A stretch of 10,223 nt of DNA from an uncultured Gemmatimonadota bacterium. GTDB lineage: Bacteria > Gemmatimonadota > Gemmatimonadetes > Longimicrobiales > Gaopeijiaceae. The translations under genes were made by a program, and so were the position numbers. A model generated the notes under the pieces. That model worked only from the letters and a program-made list of their open reading frames with translations. It made no database searches and was not told the DNA's origin. Of the stretch, positions 1 through 6,090 are shown piece by piece. Location: NCBI GenBank assembly GCA_937136445.1, contig CAKZOQ010000327.1:1-10223 (forward strand), in the 5' to 3' direction. Each line of letters starts with the position of its first letter. Positions within the stretch are counted from its first letter, which is position 1.

Positions 1-363
1 CTCCGGTGCGGTCGGAGCCTCTGGGAGGATCGCTTCCTCCTGGTGGCGGTGGACGAGAAGGCCGCCGGCGCCTCCGGCTGCTCCATCGACACCCTCCAGC
101 GCCGCATGGGTCTGTTGGGTCCCCGGATGGGCGTGACCCTCATCGAGCGAGGGCCCGTATGGTATCGCGACGGCGAGGAGATCGCCGCAGTGTCCCGGGC
201 GCGATTCAAGGAGCTGGCAGCCGCTGGCGAGGTGGACCCCGAGACCGCCGTGGTGGACACCACCCTCACACGGGTGGCAGAGGCGCGGGCCGGCGCGCTG
301 GAGCGACCGGCCCGGGAGAGCTGGCACGCCCGCGCCTTCTTCCGGGAGCAGCTCTCCGGCTGA
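1..363 (+). CDS. Conserved protein of unknown function ('GCSID' family), 3' part only
   Basis: The frame is open from the first base, so the start lies outside the window; about 120 C-terminal residues are present, ending at TGA 361-363. The visible segment has the pattern F-L-L-V-A-V-D-E, then AGASGCSID at residues 22-30, then V-W-Y-R-D-G-E-E, and finally S-W-H-A-R-A-F-F near the end. I recognise this as a family of small (about 150-200 residue) cytoplasmic proteins common in Bacteroidetes and Gemmatimonadota. They are often mislabelled 'ABC transporter ATPase', although no Walker A or B motif is visible here. The role is unknown. A conserved Cys in the GCSID segment (residue 27 of the visible part) is the obvious candidate functional residue. 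The gene converges on the hydrolase gene with only 30 bases between the two stop codons. Confidence 0.8.
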   Translation, partial: LRCGRSLWEDRFLLVAVDEKAAGASGCSIDTLQRRMGLLGPRMGVTLIERGPVWYRDGEEIAAVSRARFKELAAAGEVDPETAVVDTTLTRVAEARAGALERPARESWHARAFFREQLSG

Positions 364-393
364 CTGCCGGTGAGCACCAGCTGCACCTTCGGG

Positions 394-1440
394 CTAGCGC
401 CCCCCGCCGGGCTCGGACGAGCTGGAAACGTCCTGGCGCACCTCGGCACGAAGAGTGTCCGACAGGAAGCGGGTGATCTCCTCGTCCGCCCAGAACCGTG
501 GCGACCAGGGGGGTCCCTCCATGAACCCGACGTGGCCCCCGCGCTCGGTGACCAGGGGCTGGAGCCAGGGGTTCGCGTCCATGCGCGCCCGCGGGATGGC
601 GTCCCGGGGCAGGAAGGGGTCGTCCAGGCTGTGGACCAGGAGGGTCGGGACCCGCACGGCGTCGAGGAAGCGGGAGCTGCTGCAGAGGCGGTAGTACTCC
701 TCGGCGCTCTCGAATCCGTGGAGGGGCGCGGTAGCCAGATCGTCGAACTGGCGAAGGGTCGGGGCGTTCTCCACCTGGCGCAGATCCAGGTGCGCCTCCA
801 GCACCTCCGCCTTCGCCCGGACCTTCGACTTGAGGGACCGGAGGAAGTACCAGCTGTAGAAGCTCCCCATGCCCCCGGCCTCCAGGAGCCGGCACCCGGC
901 GTCCAGGTCGTAGGGGACCGAGAGGACGGCCGCCGCCTGGAGGAGCTCCCGCCCCTCCTCGCCCCGCTCCCCCAGCAGCTTCAGGAGGATGTTGCCGCCC
1001 AGGGAGACGCCCATGGCGCCCATGGACCGTCCGGGGTGTCGGTCCCGGAGGACCTCCAGGACGTGGGCCACGTCGCCGGTGGCGCCGGAGTGATACATCC
1101 GGGGCCGGCGGTTGGGCTCGCCGCTGCAGGCCCGGAAGTTGAGGGCCACCGGCCACACGCCCCGAGCGTGGAGTCCGGTGCAGACGTTCCGCACGTACCG
1201 CCGTCGGGCGCTTCCCTCCAGGCCGTGGAGGACCAGCGCCACCGGGGCGCCGGGGGCCGGCTCCGGCATCCAGTCCAGGTCCAGGAAGTCGTTGTCCGGC
1301 GTGTCCAGCCGTTCCCGGCGGTAGGGGGGTCCGTCGTCGCTTCGGAAGGCCCGGGCCAGGAGCGTCTGGACGTGGGGGCCCCCGGCCCAGGAGGCCGGGC
1401 GGAAGGGACGAGGTTGGAAGGAAGGTGGCTGGGGCGGCAT
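394..1440 (-). CDS. yheT: YheT-family alpha/beta-fold hydrolase
   Basis: A 348-residue cytoplasmic protein, close to the roughly 340 residues of E. coli YheT, with no signal peptide. The N-terminus has the family's 'GGPHVQTLLA' stretch (20-29). A beta-strand then leads to LVLHGLEGS (69-77, oxyanion-hole region), NFRACSGEPN (101-110) and the nucleophile elbow GVSLGGN (Ser146). The acid is expected in LDDPFLP (Asp273/Asp274), and GGHVGF supplies the catalytic His303. The triad is therefore complete. YheT-family proteins are esterase- or hydrolase-like enzymes of unsettled physiological substrate, related to eukaryotic ABHD1/3 acyl hydrolases; a lipid or ester substrate is an inference. The chosen ATG (complement of 1438-1440) has no good Shine-Dalgarno but has an extended -10 box at leaderless distance. 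The gene is transcribed divergently from the repeat-protein gene and stands alone. Confidence 0.9.
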   Translation of the reverse strand: MPPQPPSFQPRPFRPASWAGGPHVQTLLARAFRSDDGPPYRRERLDTPDNDFLDLDWMPEPAPGAPVALVLHGLEGSARRRYVRNVCTGLHARGVWPVALNFRACSGEPNRRPRMYHSGATGDVAHVLEVLRDRHPGRSMGAMGVSLGGNILLKLLGERGEEGRELLQAAAVLSVPYDLDAGCRLLEAGGMGSFYSWYFLRSLKSKVRAKAEVLEAHLDLRQVENAPTLRQFDDLATAPLHGFESAEEYYRLCSSSRFLDAVRVPTLLVHSLDDPFLPRDAIPRARMDANPWLQPLVTERGGHVGFMEGPPWSPRFWADEEITRFLSDTLRAEVRQDVSSSSEPGGGR

Positions 1441-1568
1441 GGCTCAAGTCTAACATGCCCTCTCCGGAGACCCGGATGCGAGCATGGACAGGTCCCGTTG
1501 AAACGTCCTCCGCGTGGCCGCCGTAGGGCCGGATGTTCCTACCGATTTCCTGGTGACGAGAGTGCGAC
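1441..1568. promoter_or_regulatory. Divergent intergenic region between yheT-like gene and repeat-protein gene
   Basis: These 128 bases must hold promoters for both directions. The minus-strand promoter is convincing (see its own entry). For the plus strand there is a TTGAAA at 1498-1503 (5 of 6 to the -35 consensus), but no acceptable -10 hexamer 16-19 bases downstream, so the plus-strand promoter is not resolved. An 11-mer CCGTAGGGCCG at 1521-1531 recurs upstream of the TetR gene at 7484-7494. Confidence 0.3.
1447..1455 (-). promoter_or_regulatory. Extended -10 promoter of the yheT-like gene, probably leaderless
   Basis: On the minus strand the bases just before the ATG read TG-T-TAGACT. 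The hexamer TAGACT (complement of 1447-1452) occupies positions -12 to -7 relative to the A of the start codon, and TG sits at -15/-14. This is the extended -10 arrangement, with 4 of 6 hexamer bases matching TATAAT. No TTGACA-like -35 is visible at the right distance, as is usual for extended -10 promoters. Transcription would start at or next to the ATG and give a leaderless mRNA, which fits the absence of a Shine-Dalgarno sequence. This is inference from sequence only. Confidence 0.45.
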
Positions 1569-2831
1569 ATGCATCGGACGACGTGGATGATGGGGATCCT
1601 GGCGACCACCCTGGTGGTGGCGGCGCCTCTGGCAGCTCAGAACGCACCGGACGACCGGCTCTACGGGCGGGTCGTGACGGCGGGAGGGGACAGCTACGAG
1701 GGCTTCCTCCGCTGGGATCAGAACGAGGGGAGCTGGGCCGACATCCTCAACGGCGACAAGGAGATGCCGTTGGAGAACGTCCGCGACGCCGAACGGCTCG
1801 ACGAGGAGTGGGCTCGGAACCGTGAGGAGTCCCGCTCCATCTCCATCCTGGGGCTCCGCATCTCCTGGGACGATGACGACGACTACACCTCCTCCATGTC
1901 GTCCGGCATCCGCTTCGGGCACATCCACCGCCTCCGCGTGACGGGAGACGACCGGGCCCGGCTGGAGCTCAAGTCCGGCCAGGAGATCGAGCTCGAGGGA
2001 GGCTCTACCGACATCGGCGACGACCTGCGGGACCTGGTGGTGCAGGACCCGGAGCGTGGCGAGGTGTCGCTGCGGTGGCGGGACCTGGACGAGGTGGAGT
2101 TCCGGGCCCCCCCGGCGGGACTCGACGGCATGAGCCCCCGGCTCCACGGCACCCTCACCACCCGTCGCGGAGCCGAATTTACTGGCTTCATCGCCTGGGA
2201 CGTGGACGAGGTCCTGGGTTCGGACATCCTGGACGGTGAGGAGCGCGGGCAGGACCGGGAGATCCCCTTCGAGCGCATCGCCGCCATCGAGCGGGCCGGC
2301 TCCTCCGGCGCCCGCGTGGTCCTCCGCAACGGCGAGGAGCTCACCCTCCGGGACTCCAACGACGTGGACGACGACAACCGGGGCATCTCCATCTCGGACC
2401 CGGCCCTGGGGCAGGTGACCGTCCAGTGGGACGAGTTCGACCAGGTCCGCTTCCACCCCGCCGCTCCGGGCTCCGGGGCCTACGACACCTTCGACGGTGG
2501 CTGGGCTCTGTACGGGACCGTGCGCACCGACGGAGGCGAGGAGCTCAGCGGCTGGATCCGGTGGGACAACGACGAGGAGTGGTCCTGGGAGCTGCTGGAC
2601 GGGTCGCAGGACGACGTGGAGTTCGATGTGGAGTTCGCCCAGATCGACCGCGTGGTGCGGCAGGGTTCCTGGGGCTCGGAGGTCCATCTCGTGGACGGCC
2701 GGGTCCTGGAGCTCGAGGACTCCAACGACGTGGACGACGGGAACAAGGGACTCTACCTGACGCTGGAAGACGGGGAGGTCATCCTCGTGCCATGGTGGGA
2801 CGTGGATGAGGTGACCTTCCAGCGACCGTGA
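1569..2831 (+). CDS. Exported acidic protein with three ~104-residue beta-rich repeats, function unknown
   Basis: A 420-residue protein with a Sec signal peptide (residues 1-23, likely cut after PLAA before Gln24), so it is periplasmic or at the outer membrane. The rest is three copies of one module: 31-178, 192-295 and 314-417. Each copy starts L-(Y/H)-G-x-h-x-T-x-x-G-x-x-h-x-G-h-h-x-W-D. An (I/L)L-(N/D)-G turn follows, then an acidic stretch, and the module closes with (W/R)D-x-(D/F)-(E/D)-(E/Q)-V-x-F. Copies 2 and 3 carry DSNDVDD followed by N-(R/K)-G. Copy 1 has the diverged STDIGDD and a roughly 40-residue insert (about 77-115) with five consecutive Asp (101-105). The alternating pattern suggests small beta-barrel or beta-sandwich units; the Asp clusters might bind divalent cations, but no canonical DxDxDG loop is present. 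I do not recognise a named family. The start is supported by the basic n-region; the ATGs at residues 7 and 8 would remove it. The Shine-Dalgarno is weak. Its stop overlaps the next gene's GTG (GTGA), so the two are probably translationally coupled. Confidence 0.85.
   Translation: MHRTTWMMGILATTLVVAAPLAAQNAPDDRLYGRVVTAGGDSYEGFLRWDQNEGSWADILNGDKEMPLENVRDAERLDEEWARNREESRSISILGLRISWDDDDDYTSSMSSGIRFGHIHRLRVTGDDRARLELKSGQEIELEGGSTDIGDDLRDLVVQDPERGEVSLRWRDLDEVEFRAPPAGLDGMSPRLHGTLTTRRGAEFTGFIAWDVDEVLGSDILDGEERGQDREIPFERIAAIERAGSSGARVVLRNGEELTLRDSNDVDDDNRGISISDPALGQVTVQWDEFDQVRFHPAAPGSGAYDTFDGGWALYGTVRTDGGEELSGWIRWDNDEEWSWELLDGSQDDVEFDVEFAQIDRVVRQGSWGSEVHLVDGRVLELEDSNDVDDGNKGLYLTLEDGEVILVPWWDVDEVTFQRP
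1659..2102 (+). repeat. Protein repeat unit 1 (residues 31-178, with insert)
   Basis: First copy of the module in the acidic exported protein. It runs from LYGRVVTAGG through GFLRWD and ILNGDKE to RDLDEVEF. An insert of about 40 residues after the first half includes ISWDDDDDY and a Ser-rich SSMSSG. The SNDVDD position is replaced by STDIGDD. It is the most diverged of the three copies. Confidence 0.75.
2142..2453 (+). repeat. Protein repeat unit 2 (residues 192-295)
   Basis: Second copy, exactly 104 residues, from LHGTLTTRRG through GFIAWD and ILDGEE to DEFDQVRF. It contains RDSNDVDDDNRG. The DNA encoding DSNDVDD (23 bases beginning at 2351) is identical to that in unit 3, exactly 366 bases (122 codons) downstream. 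Confidence 0.85.
2508..2819 (+). repeat. Protein repeat unit 3 (residues 314-417)
   Basis: Third copy, also exactly 104 residues, from LYGTVRTDGG through GWIRWD and LLDGSQ to DVDEVTF, three residues before the stop. It contains EDSNDVDDGNKG. The last codons (GATGAGGTGA, 2805-2814) double as a Shine-Dalgarno-like sequence for the following gene. Confidence 0.85.
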
Positions 2832-5053
2832 CCACCTTCCTCCTCCTCATTGCGCTCCTCGCCGTCCCCGCCGCGGCCGGAGCGCAGCCCTTCGAGGACG
2901 CCCGGGCCCAGGCGCTCTGGGAGGCCGCCGTGGACCACCGGATGGTCCTGGACGAAGAGCTCCTGGAATACCGGGCCCTGGTCCGTCAGCGCTTCGGCGC
3001 CGGACTCCGCATGCCCCTCAAGGACCGCACGCTGTACCGGGCCGAGGGGGCCACCCGCGTCCTCTGGACCCGGGGCGGCACCACCGTCGTCCAGGTCCTG
3101 GCGGGCCGGGAGCAGACCCCCGTCGGCGAGGGCTACGGGGTGGCCCACCTGGGCCTCTTCGACATGTCCTTCGATCCCCTCAACGACCGCCTCTTCCTCG
3201 GGCTGGTGGAGAGCGACGGGGAGGTGGACGCGGAGCGCGACGACTTCTGGTTCGAACACCCCCTGGAGCCCATCTGGAGGGACGGCTACTCCTACGCCAC
3301 CGGCGACTCCCTCGCCCTGACACTCCCTTCCGGCGAGAGGGTGCGGGTGGTGGAGTTGGAGGTGGTTCCCGTGGTGGCGGACGTCCACCGCATGGTGGGC
3401 TCGCTCTGGATCGAGCCGGAGAGCGGCGCCCTGGTCCGGGCCGTCTATCGGCTGTCGGAGACCTTCGACCCCCTCCGGGACGTACGGGACCTGGAGGAGG
3501 AGGAGGGGGTGGACCAGATCCCGGGGATCCTCCAGCCCATGACCTTCGACCTCTCCATGGTGGCGGTGGAGTATTCCTGGTGGGAGGGAGACGTCTGGCT
3601 GCCCCGGGTCCTCCGCGCCGAAGGGACGGCCCGGGCGGGGATCCTGCGGGCGCCGGCGACCCTGGAGGTGAGCTACCGGGTGGAGGACGTGCGGACCCGC
3701 GCCGACGCGGAGGCCGAAGCCGCCTCCGGCGCGACGGCCGACAGCCTTCACTTCGCCACCCGCTCCGAGGCCATGGAGTGGATCGCCGGTCGGCTCCAGG
3801 AGGAGGCGGGGCTGGAGGTCCCGTACGGACTCAGCCCCTCGGTCCGCAGCTCCGGGAGCGACGAGGACGGGGATGCTCGCACCACGCTCTACCTGGTGCC
3901 CGACGACACGACCTGGCTGGCGGAGAGCCCCCACCTGCCACCTCCGGTGTGGGAGGCCGACGCGGCCTTTGCGGACGCCGACGAGCTTCGGGAGTGGGAG
4001 GATCTCCTGGGCGAGCTCCCCGCGCCCCCGGTGCAGGGGCTCCCCCGGACCTTCCGGTGGGGCCTCCAGCGGAGCGACCTGGTCCGCTACAACCGGATTG
4101 AGGCCCTCTCGGTGGGGGCGCGGGGCCAGATCCGCCCCCAGACGCCGCTGGGTCCCCTCTCCGTGACCGCCACCGGGCGCCTGGGCGTCGGGGATCTGCA
4201 GCCCAACGCTCGTCTGGACATCGTGCGGGAGTCGCTGGCCCGCCGGCTCACGCTGAGCGGCTTCCACGAGCTCACCGCCGTGGACGAGCGGGCGCGACAT
4301 CTGGGGCCAGGCAACTCCCTCACGGCCCTCCTCTTCGGGCGGGACGACGGAGACTACTTCCGACGGAGCGGGGTGGCCTTCACCTGGGCCCCCCCGGAAG
4401 CGGAGCGCCCGACCTTCGAGCTTCGAGCCTCGGCCGAGTACCACCGACCGGTAGCGGTGGAGACGGACTTCGCCCTCTGGAACCTCACCTCCGATGGCCG
4501 CTCCTTCCGGCCCAACCTCCAGGCCCGGGAGGGGTGGGAGTACGGGGGGCGCCTGATCCTGAGTCCGTGGTGGGGGAGCGACCCCCGACTGGCGCAGGGG
4601 GGGATGAGGCTCCAGCTCCGCGGCGGCGAGGGGGACTGGCGCTACGCCCAGGCCTCGCTGGAGAACCGCCTCGTCCTGCCCCTCCCCTCCGGCCTCCGGC
4701 TGGGCCTGGAGGCAGGTGGCGGCACGAGCTGGGGGGATCCGCCACCGCAGCGGGCCTTCCTCCTGGGCGGGGCCCACACCTTGCGTGGCTACGGACCGAG
4801 GGCGGTGGAGGCTCATACCTACCTTCGTGCCCGGACCGAGGTGGGCCGCCACCTCTCCTTCGGGACGGTGAGCGTCTTCGGCGACGCGGCCTGGGGCGCT
4901 CCGGAGCGGACCTCGGTGGACGCCGACGACATCCTCTGGGCCCTGGGTGGCGGGATCTCGATCCTGGACGGCCTCATCCGGTTGGATGGCGCCTGGGCCC
5001 TCCAGGACCCCCGGGGTTTCCGGCTGGAGCTCTATCTGGACGGCATCCTCTGA
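2828..5053 (+). CDS. Exported protein with C-terminal Omp85/BamA-like outer-membrane beta-barrel
   Basis: A 741-residue protein starting at a GTG that overlaps the previous stop (GTGA). GAGGTGA at 2808-2814 can serve as a Shine-Dalgarno, 13 bases away. A signal peptide covers residues 1-19 (AGA before Gln20) and is unusual in lacking any Lys or Arg in its n-region. Residues about 25-400 form a soluble domain, including SFDPLNDRLFLGL (114-126) and SLWIEPESGALVRAVYRL (192-209). It resembles the N-terminal part of DUF5686-type barrel proteins and has a LolA-like look, but I see no clear POTRA repeats. From RYNRIEALSVGARG (420-433) onward the sequence alternates as in beta-strands. AFLLGGAHTLRGYGP (643-657) contains the diagnostic Omp85 R-G-Y motif at 653-655, and VFGDAAWG (683-690) matches the family's conserved D-x-x-x-G strand. 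The C-terminal strand ends in Leu, not the usual Phe or Trp. The protein probably sits in the outer membrane and handles or anchors the upstream repeat protein; the exact role is unknown. Confidence 0.8.
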   Translation: MTTFLLLIALLAVPAAAGAQPFEDARAQALWEAAVDHRMVLDEELLEYRALVRQRFGAGLRMPLKDRTLYRAEGATRVLWTRGGTTVVQVLAGREQTPVGEGYGVAHLGLFDMSFDPLNDRLFLGLVESDGEVDAERDDFWFEHPLEPIWRDGYSYATGDSLALTLPSGERVRVVELEVVPVVADVHRMVGSLWIEPESGALVRAVYRLSETFDPLRDVRDLEEEEGVDQIPGILQPMTFDLSMVAVEYSWWEGDVWLPRVLRAEGTARAGILRAPATLEVSYRVEDVRTRADAEAEAASGATADSLHFATRSEAMEWIAGRLQEEAGLEVPYGLSPSVRSSGSDEDGDARTTLYLVPDDTTWLAESPHLPPPVWEADAAFADADELREWEDLLGELPAPPVQGLPRTFRWGLQRSDLVRYNRIEALSVGARGQIRPQTPLGPLSVTATGRLGVGDLQPNARLDIVRESLARRLTLSGFHELTAVDERARHLGPGNSLTALLFGRDDGDYFRRSGVAFTWAPPEAERPTFELRASAEYHRPVAVETDFALWNLTSDGRSFRPNLQAREGWEYGGRLILSPWWGSDPRLAQGGMRLQLRGGEGDWRYAQASLENRLVLPLPSGLRLGLEAGGGTSWGDPPPQRAFLLGGAHTLRGYGPRAVEAHTYLRARTEVGRHLSFGTVSVFGDAAWGAPERTSVDADDILWALGGGISILDGLIRLDGAWALQDPRGFRLELYLDGIL

Positions 5054-5073
5054 TTCCGTCAGAATAGCGGCTC

Positions 5074-5093
5074 CGGTCGGAGATCTCCGGCCG
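5074..5093. repeat. Palindrome downstream of the barrel gene (possible terminator stem or operator)
   Basis: The 12-base core CGGAGATCTCCG (5078-5089) is a perfect palindrome. With one T-G pair it extends to an 8-pair arm with a GATC loop over 5074-5093. It lies 21 bases after the barrel gene stop. A longer inverted repeat, GCGGCTC at 5067-5073 and GAGCCGC at 5125-5131, encloses it. No U-tract follows, so rho-independent termination is uncertain; a regulator binding site ahead of the transporter gene is equally possible. Confidence 0.4.
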
Positions 5094-5179
5094 TCTCCAC
5101 CCCCCCGGACCGTGGACCGCCGCTGAGCCGCCTCCCCATCGACTCCACCCCCCGGCCTCCGCGCGCCCTCTGGAAGCGG

Positions 5180-6052
5180 GTGGTGGCGCCCTTCCCGGGC
5201 ATCCCTCCCGGACTCCAGGTCATGGCGGTGGGCGCCCTCTCCTTCTCCGCCATGTCGGCGCTGGCGAAGGTGGCGGGCCGGTCGGTGCCGCTCTTCGAGA
5301 TCGTCCTGGCCCGCTCGGCGGTCATGGCGGTCCTGGCCGGCGCCGTCCTCTGGCGTCAGGGCCACTCCTTTCGGGGATCGGCTCCGGTGCTTCTCGCCCT
5401 ACGCGGGATCCTGGGGTTCGGCGCGCTGAGCTGCTTCTTCTACGCGGTGGTGAACCTCCCGCTGGCCGACGCCACGGTGCTCCACTTCATGAACCCGGTC
5501 TTCACCGCCCTCGCCGCGGCCGTGGTCCTGGACGAGCACCTGGGGGCGCGGGAGACGCTGCTGGTGGTGGGCAGCATGCTGGGCGTCGTGGTGGTGGCCC
5601 GTCCCTCCTTCCTCTTCGGGGAGGCCGACGCCCTGGACCCGGTGGCGGTGGGCATCGCCCTCACCGGGGCCTTCCTGGCGGCGGCAGCCTACGTCACGGT
5701 GCGCCGGCTCCGCGGGGAGGAGCCGCTCCTCATCGTCTTCTGGTTCGCCGCCCTCAGCACCCTCTTCTCCCTGCCCCTGGTGGTCCGGAATCCGGTGCTG
5801 CCCACCCTCTCCACCTTCCTCGTCCTCATCGGAGTGGGCCTCACCACCCACGTGGGTCAGGTCCTCATCACCTACGGCTTCCGACTGGAGCGGGCGGGGC
5901 GCGCCTCGTCGGTGGGCTACCTCCAGATCGTCTTCGCCGCCGGGTGGGGGTGGCTCCTCTTCGACGAGGTGCCCGATCTCTGGACGGGGGTCGGTGCCGC
6001 CGTCATCGTGGGCTGCACCATGGTGCTCATGCGCCTGCACCCGGTACGATAG
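5180..6052 (+). CDS. EamA/DMT-superfamily inner-membrane transporter
   Basis: A 290-residue protein with ten predicted hydrophobic helices, at roughly 11-33, 39-58, 68-91, 96-117, 125-146, 153-177, 183-202, 208-233, 240-262 and 266-286. This is the standard two-times-five EamA architecture and length. Family features include R-S-A in helix 2, the helix 4 stretch LHFMNPVFTALAA and the closing LFDEVPDLWTGVGAAVIVG. DMT carriers export or import small metabolites such as amino acids, nucleotide precursors or SAM; the substrate cannot be told here. GGAAG at 5172-5176 lies 3 bases before the GTG at 5180 and 6 bases before the GTG at 5183, so 5183 may be the true start. The frame stays open back to the preceding gene's stop but offers no further ATG, GTG or TTG. 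The amidohydrolase gene follows after 38 bases, so co-transcription is likely. Confidence 0.88.
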   Translation: MVAPFPGIPPGLQVMAVGALSFSAMSALAKVAGRSVPLFEIVLARSAVMAVLAGAVLWRQGHSFRGSAPVLLALRGILGFGALSCFFYAVVNLPLADATVLHFMNPVFTALAAAVVLDEHLGARETLLVVGSMLGVVVVARPSFLFGEADALDPVAVGIALTGAFLAAAAYVTVRRLRGEEPLLIVFWFAALSTLFSLPLVVRNPVLPTLSTFLVLIGVGLTTHVGQVLITYGFRLERAGRASSVGYLQIVFAAGWGWLLFDEVPDLWTGVGAAVIVGCTMVLMRLHPVR

Positions 6053-6090
6053 CCGAAGCCTCGATCACCCCTCGCTCACCTGGAGCTTCC

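Noticed and set aside
356..370. Short hairpin CCGG-ctgactg-CCGG between the convergent genes
   Set aside because: Only four pairs with no U-tract on either strand; too weak to call a terminator.
266..1609. Second minus-strand open frame (about 447 codons) and a plus-strand frame at 370-1590 over the yheT-like gene
   Set aside because: Both are Pro/Arg/Gly-rich shadows without recognisable motifs, whereas the 394-1440 frame carries a complete catalytic triad.
2346..2400. Canonical EF-hand or dockerin-type calcium loop in DSNDVDDDNRG
   Set aside because: The spacing does not fit DxDxDGxxD/E: the Gly falls late, no acidic residue sits at position 12, and unit 3 has Gly at the third ligand position. 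At most a loose acidic patch.
2753..5365. Long minus-strand open frame of about 870 codons opposite the barrel gene
   Set aside because: In GC-rich DNA the antisense frame often lacks stops. The translation is low-complexity (Pro/Gly/Arg/His-rich) with no domain, and the plus-strand protein has a signal peptide, barrel motifs and coherent boundaries.
5944..6090. N-terminal extension of the amidohydrolase overlapping the EamA gene
   Set aside because: It would bury the signal peptide behind 49 unrelated residues. The ATG at 6091 has GGAG at the right distance and begins a proper signal sequence.
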